DNA from: a virus
Strand: one strand, 5' to 3'
DNA length: 64,000 bases
IMG/VR virus record: IMGVR_UViG_3300021420_000001
Span: 47,481-111,480 of that record
A program made the translations under genes and the position numbers. The notes under the pieces are model-generated. The model had not been told where the DNA came from and made no database searches. It was given only the letters and a program-made list of their open reading frames with translations. This document shows positions 55,685-63,259 of the stretch, piece after piece. Every line of letters starts with the position of its first letter. Position 1 is the stretch's first letter.

Positions 55685-55735
55685 GTTGCACTTGAGCAAT
55701 GCAACCTGATGACGAGCTCACATAGGAGAGAGATC
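55685..55735 (+). promoter_or_regulatory. Cassette leader 1: hairpin plus ATAGGAGAGAGA block
   Basis: Hairpin GTTGCA/TGCAAC (55685-55705), then CATAGGAGAGAGA (55721-55733) immediately before the ATG at 55736. First of ten copies of this ribosome-binding leader. Confidence 0.8.
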
Positions 55736-55954
55736 ATGGCTAAGGCCTTTGAAGTTCAGAAGTCCAACTATGATGCAGCCCGGCCGTTTGCGGTAGTCGC
55801 AACGTTCCGTAGCTTCAACAAGATCATGGGACGATACGCAGATGAAGCCTCCGCCAAGCGTCGGGCGCGCGTTCTCAACAAACGCAACGCCGATTTGGAT
55901 TATCTCAGCGAACGCCGGACGGTGGTTTTCGCGCTGCCGGAAGTCAATTACTGA
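55736..55954 (+). CDS. Array protein 1, 72 aa
   Basis: 72 residues from ATG 55736, right behind the leader. MAKAFEVQKSNYDAARPFAV, then EASAKRRARVLNKRNADLDY. Small, basic, likely cytoplasmic. No known family. First gene of the array of small proteins that share the hairpin-plus-leader layout. Confidence 0.65.
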   Translation: MAKAFEVQKSNYDAARPFAVVATFRSFNKIMGRYADEASAKRRARVLNKRNADLDYLSERRTVVFALPEVNY

Positions 55955-55955
55955 G

Positions 55956-56135
55956 ATGGCTAATTGTTGTGATTGTGGGGTTCGGCTTAGCGGCTGGACC
56001 CCACCTCCGCCATTCCGGCCCTTGTGCATGGATTGCGGAAACCGGATGCTGGCTCAAAAATATCTCGCACATCGTTGCGAGCCTGAGCCTGAAGCTAAAC
56101 CTGAGCCGGAGGTTGACGATCGTTATATTTTCTGA
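55956..56135 (+). CDS. Small zinc-finger-like protein, 59 aa
   Basis: 59 residues from ATG 55956, one base after the previous stop. CCDCGVRLSGW and LCMDCGNRMLAQKYLAHRC form two CxxC knuckles, followed by an acidic tail (EPEPEAKPEPEVDD). Has no leader block of its own and is translated with its upstream partner. Confidence 0.65.
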   Translation: MANCCDCGVRLSGWTPPPPFRPLCMDCGNRMLAQKYLAHRCEPEPEAKPEPEVDDRYIF

Positions 56136-56145
56136 ACGCAGCTAG

Positions 56146-56201
56146 GAAGGTTCTTCGGAACCTTCTCAGGGTGCGTTTATGCACTACATAGGAGAGAGAA
56201 C
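56146..56201 (+). promoter_or_regulatory. Cassette leader 2: UUCG hairpin plus leader block
   Basis: Perfect 8-bp stem GAAGGTTC-TTCG-GAACCTTC (56146-56165) closed by a stable UUCG-type loop, then ACATAGGAGAGAGAA (56186-56200) before ATG 56202. Confidence 0.85.
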
Positions 56202-56396
56202 ATGGACAAACAAACTATGGAAGAGTTTGCAATAGCCGCTGCTCACGGTATAAACGAATTTTTACAATCAATCCGAGGGGCACGAACCCACGCCGACGTG
56301 GTTGTGGAAACGCAACCCGCTATCAGGTTAATAATCAAGTTACCTGATGATACATATTTGGAAATGCCCATCAACGGGCCCCATCATACCTTGTAG
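56202..56396 (+). CDS. Array protein 2, 64 aa
   Basis: 64 residues, MDKQTMEEFAIAAAHGINEF, ending DTYLEMPINGPHHTL. Mixed alpha/beta; no recognised domain. Preceded by leader copy 2. Confidence 0.6.
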   Translation: MDKQTMEEFAIAAAHGINEFLQSIRGARTHADVVVETQPAIRLIIKLPDDTYLEMPINGPHHTL

Positions 56397-56407
56397 TGGT
56401 ATCGAAG

Positions 56408-56468
56408 CAGGCATTTTCGGATGCCTGTCACGATGCCCTTCTTAAGGGTGTCTACATAGGAGAGAGAA
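56408..56468 (+). promoter_or_regulatory. Cassette leader 3: two hairpins plus leader block
   Basis: CAGGCAT/ATGCCTG (56408-56427), then CCCTT/AAGGG (56436-56448), then ACATAGGAGAGAGAA (56454-56468) before ATG 56469. The GCAGGCAT...TGCCTGTCA stem recurs in leaders 5 and 8. Confidence 0.85.
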
Positions 56469-56924
56469 ATGACTGATGACAATACGTCACCATTTGTTCC
56501 TGGTGCGCGCGTTGCAATCCAGAGTAAATACACGACTCACGGCTACACCGAAGGGTTCGTGGACAAGGTCCACAAGCCGCGCGGTAAATACTCCGACTAC
56601 GGGAACATCACGCTGAAGGGTTCTGCCCAACAATACCGGGTCAGCCGTTCGCGGGGTTTCGGGGATGACGTTGGCATGCGTTGGGGTGCATCCTCGACCG
56701 GGGATGAATGGCGGCACACCTTCATCTATCCCTGGGATGCGAAAATTGAAAAGGAGATCGCCGAACAGCGCGAGTCCAATAAGCGCCAACGTCGGATCAA
56801 CCGATTGGAGCAAGCCGTCAAGGCCATGCACCGCGACAACAAACTGCTCGATGGATTCCTCGATACGATCGAAGAGTTCGAGTTGTACGACCAACTCGCG
56901 CCTGTCGAGACGAAGGTTGCGTAA
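56469..56924 (+). CDS. Array protein 3, 151 aa
   Basis: 151 residues. The N-terminal half is SH3-like (PFVPGARVAIQSKYTTHGYT; DKVHKPRGKYSDYGNITL), the C-terminal half a charged coiled coil (KEIAEQRESNKRQRRINRLE). No enzyme motif. Preceded by leader copy 3. Confidence 0.65.
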   Translation: MTDDNTSPFVPGARVAIQSKYTTHGYTEGFVDKVHKPRGKYSDYGNITLKGSAQQYRVSRSRGFGDDVGMRWGASSTGDEWRHTFIYPWDAKIEKEIAEQRESNKRQRRINRLEQAVKAMHRDNKLLDGFLDTIEEFELYDQLAPVETKVA

Positions 56925-56938
56925 ACTGATCCAGCGCA

Positions 56939-57000
56939 GAGGGCTTCACGGAGCCCTCGACGGTGGATGGTTTTTGTTCACCAAAACATAGGAGAGAGAA
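56939..57000 (+). promoter_or_regulatory. Cassette leader 4: hairpin plus leader block
   Basis: GAGGGCT/AGCCCTC (56939-56958) then ACATAGGAGAGAGAA (56986-57000) directly abutting ATG 57001. Confidence 0.85.
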
Positions 57001-57990
57001 ATGACAGACGCAGTTGAAACGATGGCGTTCGCAGGAACTACGCCATGGCATGGTAAGGGGTTCCCAGTCAACAGCAATATGACGCCCCAAGAGATGCTGG
57101 TGGCGAGTAAGACCAATTGGACCGTATCCAAGAAGCCGATCTACTTCGAAAAGGCCGGCAAGATGGAGATCGTGCCCGATCGGTTCGCTCTCATCCGCGA
57201 TTCGGATGAGTCCTGCCTGTCGCTCGTCGGCAGCAAATGGAAAGTCAACCAGAACGAAAAGACGTTCGACTTCTTCTCCAAATACGTCAAGGAAGGCAAG
57301 ATGGGGATGGAGACGGCGGGTTCGCTCTGGTCCGGCCGATACGTCTGGGCGCTCGCGCGGCTCGGTTCCGATTTCGCAATCGGAAAGGACGAGGTCCGCG
57401 GTTACGTCTTATTGGCATCCCCGCACGTCTTTGGGCGGTCGATGCTGATCCAGACCACCGCGATCCGGGTCGTATGTTGGAATACGTTCTCGGCCGCTGT
57501 CGGTTCCAATCTGAAGGGCAAGGGCGGTAACGTGTTCCGCATCCCACATTCCCAGGAGTTCAATGATACGGCCAAGGCAGCCGCCGCATTGACCCTGGGT
57601 CTGGCAACCGAGCAGATGGTCGAGTTCAAGGAGGTCGCGACGTTGCTTTCCAGGAAGAAGGCGACGGCTCCCAAGACCGAGGAGTTCTTCTGCGAGGTCC
57701 TCAAGTTCGATCCCAAGGACGCCGTCAAGAAGAAGGATGGTGAGGACAAGGAGCCCCGCATGTTGTCCAAGTTCCGGGCGGCCCTGACCCATGCTCCGGG
57801 CCAGGAAATGCCCTCGGCTTTGGGCACGTGGTGGGGCAATTTCAATGCGATTACGCACGTGATCGATCATGAGGTCGGCCGCGATCGTGACACCGCGTTG
57901 AAGGCGGCCTGGGTCGGTGGTCACGCCAACCTGAAGCGTGATGCCCTGAAGCTCGCAATCGACTACGCGACCAAGAGTAAGGCGGCGTGA
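57001..57990 (+). CDS. DUF932 / TIGR03299-like phage-plasmid protein
   Basis: 329 residues. FAGTTPWHGKGFPVNSNMTP at the start, LVGSKWKVNQNEKTFDFFSK, GYVLLASPHVFGRSMLIQTT, IRVVCWNTFSAAVG and GNVFRIPHSQEFNDTAKAAA follow the DUF932 family in order. Conserved in phages and plasmids, function unknown, often among early or replication genes. The longest gene of the leader-block array. Confidence 0.8.
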   Translation: MTDAVETMAFAGTTPWHGKGFPVNSNMTPQEMLVASKTNWTVSKKPIYFEKAGKMEIVPDRFALIRDSDESCLSLVGSKWKVNQNEKTFDFFSKYVKEGKMGMETAGSLWSGRYVWALARLGSDFAIGKDEVRGYVLLASPHVFGRSMLIQTTAIRVVCWNTFSAAVGSNLKGKGGNVFRIPHSQEFNDTAKAAAALTLGLATEQMVEFKEVATLLSRKKATAPKTEEFFCEVLKFDPKDAVKKKDGEDKEPRMLSKFRAALTHAPGQEMPSALGTWWGNFNAITHVIDHEVGRDRDTALKAAWVGGHANLKRDALKLAIDYATKSKAA

Positions 57991-57991
57991 T

Positions 57992-58075
57992 ATGAACCGC
58001 TTTATGATCTCGGTCGAGTTGGTGCTGTTCTGGGCTTCGACCATAATGATCGGAGCCATTCTTTTTCTACGCTAA
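57992..58075 (+). CDS. Tiny TM protein, 27 aa
   Basis: 27 codons, MNRFMISVELVLFWASTIMI followed by GAILFLR, a single membrane helix. ATG one base after the DUF932 stop, so translation may be coupled. Function unknown. Confidence 0.45.
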   Translation: MNRFMISVELVLFWASTIMIGAILFLR

Positions 58076-58088
58076 GTCACAAGCACAG

Positions 58089-58151
58089 CAGGCATCTAAG
58101 TCGGTGCCTGTCATGGTTGTGTACTTGCAACCAAAACATAGGAGAGAGAAA
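58089..58151 (+). promoter_or_regulatory. Cassette leader 5: two hairpins plus leader block
   Basis: CAGGCA/TGCCTG (58089-58110), GGTTG/CAACC (58115-58132), then ACATAGGAGAGAGAA (58136-58150) before ATG 58152. First stem nearly identical to that of leader 8. Confidence 0.85.
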
Positions 58152-58370
58152 ATGCAGTACTATACGTTTTCAGGACCGGCCGACATGAAGTTCGGAAAGA
58201 CGTCGGTCAAGGCGGAAACCGAGAAGGATGCCCGACACCTCGCCATGGTCGCGCGATGGGGGCGTCCCAACGGAAAGCCCCATCCCGGCGATACCGGCCC
58301 AGACGGGCGGTATCTGAGTCACGGGCTCGAGTTGCTCGATATCAGCGACAAACCTCCGGTGGAGGAATAG
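58152..58370 (+). CDS. Array protein 5, 72 aa
   Basis: 72 residues, MQYYTFSGPADMKFGKTSVK, then ARHLAMVARWGRPNGKPHPG. Charged and small. No known family. Preceded by leader copy 5 and followed without a gap by the next gene. Confidence 0.6.
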   Translation: MQYYTFSGPADMKFGKTSVKAETEKDARHLAMVARWGRPNGKPHPGDTGPDGRYLSHGLELLDISDKPPVEE

Positions 58371-58541
58371 ATGCTATACGAGATCAAGGTCTACGAGTCC
58401 TGGGTCAAGGTCAGTGAATGGATTTTCCGTTCCTGGGGCGGACCGCGACGTCTAAATGGTAAACGCTATCGCGGTCCGGTCTACTACCTTGGAACGGAGA
58501 ACTTCACCAAGAAACCTCCAGCGCCGAGTGTGCGCCGATGA
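58371..58541 (+). CDS. Basic hypothetical protein, 56 aa
   Basis: 56 codons from an ATG adjoining the previous stop, MLYEIKVYESWVKVSEWIFR, then GPRRLNGKRYRGPVYYLG. Basic and aromatic. Ends in an ATGA overlap. Unknown. Confidence 0.6.
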   Translation: MLYEIKVYESWVKVSEWIFRSWGGPRRLNGKRYRGPVYYLGTENFTKKPPAPSVRR

Positions 58542-58930
58542 GCACCAAATACCGACCCGGGTCCCGGGTCCAACAGGTGTGGGAGGTCTACGAGAAGGAG
58601 GGTGCCGACGGTGCCACAGCCTTTGGAAAAGGGCTTGGGCTCGCCGATGGCACCCTCAAGGGTTGGATGCGGATGTGGTCGACAGGGATTGACAAGAAGG
58701 CGAAAATGCCTTCTCCGCCCATCTCTACCAAGCCTCCGACCAAGGTGATCCGGACGTCCCGATCCATGCTCGGAAAGGAACGTATCCGGGTCATCGGGAT
58801 TGAAGGTGAGGCCTACCTGATCGCACAGGGGCCTGACCAAAGTGAGATTCGTTGGGTGCATAATGGCAACCAGGTTGTCATACCCAACGATTGGATCGAG
58901 GCAGAGTCCAGCGAAGTGCCCTCCGCGTAG
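58538..58930 (+). CDS. HTH-containing hypothetical protein, 130 aa
   Basis: 130 residues. The N-terminal VQQVWEVYEKEGADGATAFG followed by LADGTLKGWMRMW resembles a helix-turn-helix for DNA binding. The C-terminal half (KERIRVIGIEGEAYLIAQGP; IRWVHNGNQVVIPNDWIE) is a beta domain. Could be a small regulator. Translated with its two upstream partners. Confidence 0.6.
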   Translation: MSTKYRPGSRVQQVWEVYEKEGADGATAFGKGLGLADGTLKGWMRMWSTGIDKKAKMPSPPISTKPPTKVIRTSRSMLGKERIRVIGIEGEAYLIAQGPDQSEIRWVHNGNQVVIPNDWIEAESSEVPSA

Positions 58931-58941
58931 GAGGGCATCAC

Positions 58942-58972
58942 GCTGCACTTACGCAGCATAGGAGAGAGAACC
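58942..58972 (+). promoter_or_regulatory. Cassette leader 6: hairpin plus leader block
   Basis: GCTGC/GCAGC (58942-58957) touches CATAGGAGAGAGAA (58957-58970), then ATG 58973. Shortest spacing of the set. Confidence 0.8.
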
Positions 58973-59317
58973 ATGAACGGACTAGGTATCAATCCCAAGC
59001 ATGTTTGGATTATGCACAACCAAGTCGAGCGTTGTCTGCTCTGTGGAAACACAGCGGCAACTCTTGATCACGTCAAGTTCGTCCGGGAACAGAACGCTCT
59101 GCAACCCCAACGCGAGGCCCTTTTCGCATTGGTCCGCGACCCGGATGATTGGAAGGCGCCGATCGAAGCCTTCATCAAATACGCGTGGAACATCCCCGTC
59201 GAAGACATGGATGATGCTATCGTCCATTTCACCGGCGTGGAAAATACGATCGTCCACGATACCTTCGGATATACGATCAAGTCCGTCGGTTATCGCAACG
59301 GTCCGTGTGGTCCCTAA
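58973..59317 (+). CDS. Array protein 6, 114 aa
   Basis: 114 residues. MNGLGINPKHVWIMHNQVER, then CLLCGNTAATLDHVKFVREQ with one CxxC and an HxxF segment, then helices. No HNH core is complete. Preceded by leader copy 6. Unknown. Confidence 0.6.
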   Translation: MNGLGINPKHVWIMHNQVERCLLCGNTAATLDHVKFVREQNALQPQREALFALVRDPDDWKAPIEAFIKYAWNIPVEDMDDAIVHFTGVENTIVHDTFGYTIKSVGYRNGPCGP

Positions 59318-59333
59318 GTCCCTACCGGCCGGG

Positions 59334-59392
59334 CGGCTCCTTCGGGAGCCGTCTCCCGGTGCGGATTGACCGTACCAACATAGGAGAGAGAA
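59334..59392 (+). promoter_or_regulatory. Cassette leader 7: UUCG hairpin plus leader block
   Basis: Perfect 7-bp stem CGGCTCC-TTCG-GGAGCCG (59334-59351), then ACATAGGAGAGAGAA (59378-59392) abutting ATG 59393. Confidence 0.85.
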
Positions 59393-59602
59393 ATGGCTAA
59401 AGCATCTTTGGGACAGCGTCGCGCTCTTCGACTCGTCGACGAGAACCAAGCCTGTCTGAACGAGCGAATCTACCGCCATGGCGTGGACGATCCGAACAAG
59501 CTCAGGCTCGAGTTGGAAGGGCTCCGCAATGCCTGGTTGCATTCGGGGGCCTTGCCCTACACGGAGAACCTGACCATCGTCGACGTCGAAGCGACGCGGT
59601 GA
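59393..59602 (+). CDS. Array protein 7, 69 aa
   Basis: 69 residues, MAKASLGQRRALRLVDENQA, helical, ending NLTIVDVEATR. Preceded by leader copy 7; overlaps the next gene by four bases. Unknown. Confidence 0.6.
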   Translation: MAKASLGQRRALRLVDENQACLNERIYRHGVDDPNKLRLELEGLRNAWLHSGALPYTENLTIVDVEATR

Positions 59603-59790
59603 TTGACGTGATCAGGAAAACGAAAAAGCCCGGCGGGCCCGTCCGATATGATGTCGTTCTTTACGACATCGACCAGAACGGAACTACGATGACCTGGTAT
59701 GTATACTCGGAGGAAGGGGCACAAAGACATGCCACCGACCTCCGCGTACAGCACCCCGGAAAGAAGGTCGAAATTCGGGTCGGAGCATAG
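59599..59790 (+). CDS. Hypothetical protein, 63 aa
   Basis: 63 residues, MIDVIRKTKKPGGPVRYDVV, with WYVYSEEGAQRHATDLRVQH, a small alpha/beta protein. Coupled by ATGA to array protein 7. Unknown. Confidence 0.6.
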   Translation: MIDVIRKTKKPGGPVRYDVVLYDIDQNGTTMTWYVYSEEGAQRHATDLRVQHPGKKVEIRVGA

Positions 59791-59802
59791 AGTTCAGCGC
59801 AG

Positions 59803-59866
59803 CAGGCATCTCAGACGGTGCCTGTCACGCTGTACTACTTACGTATGGCAAACATAGGAGAGAGAA
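59803..59866 (+). promoter_or_regulatory. Cassette leader 8: hairpin plus leader block
   Basis: CAGGCA/TGCCTG (59803-59824) with the same flanks as leader 5, then ACATAGGAGAGAGAA (59852-59866) before ATG 59867. Confidence 0.85.
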
Positions 59867-60172
59867 ATGAGTTTCAAGAACATTCGCAATATCGGGCGTC
59901 CATGGCAGTTCAAATTCGCTATGCGCGATCTACTGAACGATGATACGTCGAGCGAGAATGCTCGACGGGTAGCGGAAGCACTTGCTGCTCGCATCAAAAG
60001 CTTTCTGAAACAAACCAATCTACTGGAACCGGCTGCAGCCAAACAAGGTCGGCTTCTTGCAGAACGGTTGGATCGTGCTGCCAAGAATACGGACTACGAC
60101 GTGGACTACTTCAACCATGATCTCGATGTGTTCTGGGATTGGGCAGACGATGCCCGCATCCTAGTTGAATAA
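59867..60172 (+). CDS. Array protein 8, 101 aa
   Basis: 101 residues, MSFKNIRNIGRPWQFKFAMR, helical, with an acidic end (DYDVDYFNHDLDVFWDWADD). Preceded by leader copy 8. No family recognised. Confidence 0.6.
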   Translation: MSFKNIRNIGRPWQFKFAMRDLLNDDTSSENARRVAEALAARIKSFLKQTNLLEPAAAKQGRLLAERLDRAAKNTDYDVDYFNHDLDVFWDWADDARILVE

Positions 60173-60187
60173 AAGTTCGTAGCGAAG

Positions 60188-60207
60188 GCAGGCTTTGCGG
60201 AGCCTGC
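60188..60207 (+). other. Orphan cassette hairpin
   Basis: GCAGGCT/AGCCTGC, of the same type as the other intergenic stems, but followed by the minus-strand gene at 60215 instead of a leader block. Confidence 0.7.
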
Positions 60208-60214
60208 TCACTTC

Positions 60215-60745
60215 TTAAATAAATCTTCCATCTGTACTTCGAGTCCGCGCTTTAGCATATATAGAATGTTTAAACCTCCTTTCCGTAGTTTGTTTCCGAG
60301 GTTGGATTTTATTTCCTAACATAAGTCTTCGCAATTCTGCCCGACGTTCTGGAGAGCACTTTCTTTCTCGATCATTCTCCAACTTAGTTATAATTCGAAC
60401 ATTTCCGACAGCGTAGGGACCTTTATCACCAAAGCGGGCCATGCAATATTGATCTGCGCGTTTACCACGTTCTTCCCAATGCCCCGAGTCCTGCCAAATC
60501 TTCCACCATTCTTCAAATGTAAACAAAAAAGGAATTTTCCGCCCTCTGGCTGAGCCGATATGTTCACAAAACTTTTGATAAGGTATTGTGGGGTAATTAT
60601 GCTTTGGTGGTTTTGGTTTTCGTGGTTTACGCGGCGATTTAGATCGTTTACGAGTTCCGCTAGCCCAGCTATCTAAAGCAGCCAAACGTATGTTTTCGCA
60701 ATGTTCTGGAGTTCGCGGTTTGCGCTTGTAGATACCACGCGGCAT
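60215..60745 (-). CDS. Putative homing-endonuclease-like protein
   Basis: 176 residues on the opposite strand to its neighbours. The N-terminus is very basic (MPRGIYKRKPRTPEHCENIR). The middle block FLFTFEEWWKIWQDSGHWEE, QYCMARFGDKGPYAVGNVRI and TKLENDRERK matches a recurrent group of phage proteins associated with HNH or NUMOD-type mobile genes. The C-terminus is basic. AT-rich compared with neighbours. It occupies the spacer between an orphan hairpin and leader 9, which suggests insertion into the array. Confidence 0.6.
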   Translation of the reverse strand: MPRGIYKRKPRTPEHCENIRLAALDSWASGTRKRSKSPRKPRKPKPPKHNYPTIPYQKFCEHIGSARGRKIPFLFTFEEWWKIWQDSGHWEERGKRADQYCMARFGDKGPYAVGNVRIITKLENDRERKCSPERRAELRRLMLGNKIQPRKQTTERRFKHSIYAKARTRSTDGRFI

Positions 60746-60766
60746 GTTGCTTCTCCCAAAGGTTCT

Positions 60767-60890
60767 CTGACGATCGGGGAACCCTTGGGAGGAACACCCG
60801 ATCGTCAGGACAACTGCCCGGAGCTACCGAGCGGTTGCTATCCTAAAGGGTTTTCCTCAAAACTGCAAATTTACAACATAGGAGAGAGAA
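60767..60890 (+). promoter_or_regulatory. Cassette leader 9: long hairpin plus leader block
   Basis: Perfect 12-bp stem CTGACGATCGGG/CCCGATCGTCAG (60767-60778 with 60797-60808), then ACATAGGAGAGAGAA (60876-60890) abutting ATG 60891. Confidence 0.85.
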
Positions 60891-61646
60891 ATGAACGATT
60901 CACTGAAGGAAAAATTGATCGAGAAGATTCGCAAGTTGCTTGCGCTTGCGGGTTCATCGAACGAGCATGAAGCGGCTCTGGCCGCCGAAAAGGCTCAAGC
61001 CATGCTTGCCGAGTATAATCTTTCGCTCGCCGACATCGATGACGACAAAGAGTCGGACGACTTCGTCATCGACAAAGAGTTGGAAAATGATTCGTTCCCA
61101 TGGAAGCGCCAGGTCGCCGTCATGGTCGCGAAACTCTACTTCTGCACCTACTTCTTTACGCAGTTCAAGCGTTTCGTCAACCAGCGCATCGTCCGACTCG
61201 ATCGTCATAATTTCGTTGGTGCGCAACACAACATCGCCGTGACCAAGGCGATGTTCGTCTATCTGGTCGCGACGGTGGAACGGTTGGCGCAAGAAGGCGG
61301 TCGGCAGGTTCCGTCCTCCGAACGCGAAGCCTACCGGCGGGCGTTCATGTGGGCCTGTACCCATCGACTCAGTCGGCGCATTGCCGAACGGATCGCGGCG
61401 GCACGTGCCGGCATGGGAATCAAGACCGAATCCGGCAATACGTTGCCCGCACTCGCCAACCTCTACGATCAGGCCGAACAGTCCCTGAAGAACTTTCTGG
61501 ATGGGAATGTCGGCAAGTTGAAGACGGCCAAACGTGGCGGCAAGATCAGTTCCGCGCAGGGTGCCGAAGATGGGCGCGCTGCCGGTGACCGCATCGGCCT
61601 TGACACCCAGTTGACGGGCAAGGCTGCTGCGCATTTGCTGCGTTAA
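60891..61646 (+). CDS. DUF2786-like protein
   Basis: 251 residues. LKEKLIEKIRKLLALAGSSN followed by EHEAALAAEKAQAMLAEYNL is the DUF2786 motif (residues about 5-45). The remainder is a helical domain with AYRRAFMWACTHRLSRRIAE. This pair is common in phages and function is unknown. Preceded by leader copy 9. Confidence 0.78.
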   Translation: MNDSLKEKLIEKIRKLLALAGSSNEHEAALAAEKAQAMLAEYNLSLADIDDDKESDDFVIDKELENDSFPWKRQVAVMVAKLYFCTYFFTQFKRFVNQRIVRLDRHNFVGAQHNIAVTKAMFVYLVATVERLAQEGGRQVPSSEREAYRRAFMWACTHRLSRRIAERIAAARAGMGIKTESGNTLPALANLYDQAEQSLKNFLDGNVGKLKTAKRGGKISSAQGAEDGRAAGDRIGLDTQLTGKAAAHLLR

Positions 61647-61658
61647 TAGGAGAGGGAA
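61645..61658 (+). promoter_or_regulatory. Cassette leader 10 (variant, no hairpin)
   Basis: AATAGGAGAGGGAA directly before ATG 61659, overlapping the previous stop. A degenerate copy of the leader without an intervening stem. Confidence 0.7.
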
Positions 61659-61916
61659 ATGAGCAAAACTACTTTCAACATTCGCGTTGCCGATGGGCCC
61701 GTGCAAAAAATCGAGGTTAAGACGGGTATCTACCGCGATGCAGCGGCAGCTGTGCCTGCGCTCTTAGGCTTAGCACTGCCGATCGTGGTGGAAATTTGGC
61801 ATCCTAAGCTGGTCCCAGAATACGGACCATACCTCTATCGTATCAAAGAGAATGCATTTGGTGGCCTCGTAACTGAGCATTGCATACGCACGCATGGTAC
61901 TGGAGCCCGGAAATGA
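61659..61916 (+). CDS. Array protein 10, 85 aa
   Basis: 85 residues, MSKTTFNIRVADGPVQKIEV, then AAAAVPALLGLALPIVVEIW. Last gene with a leader block; coupled by ATGA to the next. Unknown. Confidence 0.6.
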   Translation: MSKTTFNIRVADGPVQKIEVKTGIYRDAAAAVPALLGLALPIVVEIWHPKLVPEYGPYLYRIKENAFGGLVTEHCIRTHGTGARK

Positions 61917-62218
61917 AGCCCCGCATCGTACGTAAGTACACACAACCTCCAGGGGAGGCATTCGTGCCACCCTCCATCGAACAGAACGACGAGAACGTCT
62001 TTCGGCAGGCGGATTACTTTACCGTCAGCCGAAGGTTTGGGATCGGGGCACCGACGACCATAGCGTATGATGACTTCGCGGAAGCCTGTCTCATCGCATG
62101 GCCGGACGAGAATGCCCTGGTCTACGCCGTGACTGCCATGGGACGATCGACTTGTCTCATTCGGTCCCGGTGGGCCGAATATCTCGCTATCTGGAAACAG
62201 ATGCATGGATTGGCCTAA
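61913..62218 (+). CDS. Hypothetical protein, 101 aa
   Basis: From ATG 61913 in an ATGA overlap. MKPRIVRKYTQPPGEAFVPP, then IAYDDFAEACLIAWPDENAL. Overlaps the primase gene by 14 bases. No family recognised. Confidence 0.6.
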   Translation: MKPRIVRKYTQPPGEAFVPPSIEQNDENVFRQADYFTVSRRFGIGAPTTIAYDDFAEACLIAWPDENALVYAVTAMGRSTCLIRSRWAEYLAIWKQMHGLA

Positions 62219-63221
62219 CTTCCTCGACCAGTACCACATCGCATACAACACCACGGGACCTAACACGTCCCGTGGTAACATCGCCGTGCGCTGTCCACTA
62301 TGTGCGTCCGATGAGGATGAACCGCAATATCGGTATATGAGCATTTCCCTTGATGGGAACGGCTATCGGTGCTGGCGTAGACCCAATCAACATTACGGCA
62401 AGAACCCTGCCCGCCTGATCCAGGCACTCATCAAATGCACGTGGGAACAGGCCCAGCGCATCGCAGGTATTGCCGTCCATCTCCCCAATGACTTTGCTGC
62501 ACAGGTCCGCAACACACTGGAACCTCCTCCTACGCGATCTGTCCCTCCCCTCAAACTCCTTCCCGAATTCAAGCCTTTGTCAACCCTTCCCTCATGCCGC
62601 CCTTTCATTTCGTATCTGGAACAACGACGTGGTTTTACCCTTCCCCAGATCACCCAATTCAGCGCCACCTACGGAATCCAATACTGTACCCGAGGTCCGT
62701 TCAAAGGTCGGATTATTTTCCCGATCTTGGCCGTCAACAAACTAGTGACCTGGACCGGACGTAGCATTCATCAATCCGTCGAGCTGCGATACAAGACATT
62801 GAGTTCCGACTACGAGAAAAGCAAGGAGTCAGGACTGCCACAAGCCGTTGCCCCGATCAATCATTACCTTCTCTGGCAGGACGAACTCAAACGCGGGGGT
62901 AGAAGTATCTACTTATGCGAAGGCCCTTTCGATGCGCTCCGCGTCCGTGTCCTGGGTAGTCGCCATGACATAACTGCAACATGTTTTTTCACAGCACAAC
63001 CAAGCGCCCGACAGATTGATTTGCTGCATAATCTACTTCCAAAATTCGAACGTCGTTACCTACTACTCGATCGCGGAACGATGGCGACATCATTACATCT
63101 CGGCTCCTTGTTACAGAGTTTGAACATAGGTATAAAACAGTTACCACCACATAGGAAGGATCCGGGTGAATTATCCGAAAAAGAACTTTTAACCCTTGAT
63201 GCCGACCGATCTTCGGATTAG
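62205..63221 (+). CDS. DNA primase (DnaG/Toprim-like)
   Basis: 338 residues. The N-terminal zinc site is NIAVRCPLCASDEDEPQ (C30, C33) with GYRCWRR (C56) and a nearby His. GRIIFPILAVNKLVTWTGRS is the start of the catalytic core, and SIYLCEGPFDALRVRVLG (about 235-252) the Toprim EG motif. RRYLLLDRGTMATSL holds the second Toprim acid. Matches short phage primases that lay down primers at the fork with the DnaB-like helicase. Confidence 0.8.
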   Translation: MDWPNFLDQYHIAYNTTGPNTSRGNIAVRCPLCASDEDEPQYRYMSISLDGNGYRCWRRPNQHYGKNPARLIQALIKCTWEQAQRIAGIAVHLPNDFAAQVRNTLEPPPTRSVPPLKLLPEFKPLSTLPSCRPFISYLEQRRGFTLPQITQFSATYGIQYCTRGPFKGRIIFPILAVNKLVTWTGRSIHQSVELRYKTLSSDYEKSKESGLPQAVAPINHYLLWQDELKRGGRSIYLCEGPFDALRVRVLGSRHDITATCFFTAQPSARQIDLLHNLLPKFERRYLLLDRGTMATSLHLGSLLQSLNIGIKQLPPHRKDPGELSEKELLTLDADRSSD

Positions 63222-63259
63222 GTTGGGTCAAGAAGGTTTGGTCAAGTCTGGTGATCAAT

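Larger units (their letters stand above)
55028..55735. other. Gene-poor stretch, about 700 bp
   Basis: No convincing gene on either strand. It holds a perfect palindrome CATAAGC/GCTTATG (55136-55152) and a hairpin CCCAGGAAA/TTTCCGGGG (55162-55186) followed by CTTTACC that may act as a weak rightward terminator. Minus-strand frames at 55193-55444 and 55372-55737 lack ribosome sites and look like chance. May be decayed sequence at the module boundary. Confidence 0.55.

Noticed and set aside
55193-55737. Two minus-strand frames in the 700-bp gap
   Set aside because: No ribosome site, they overlap each other and the first cassette leader, and no recognisable domain.
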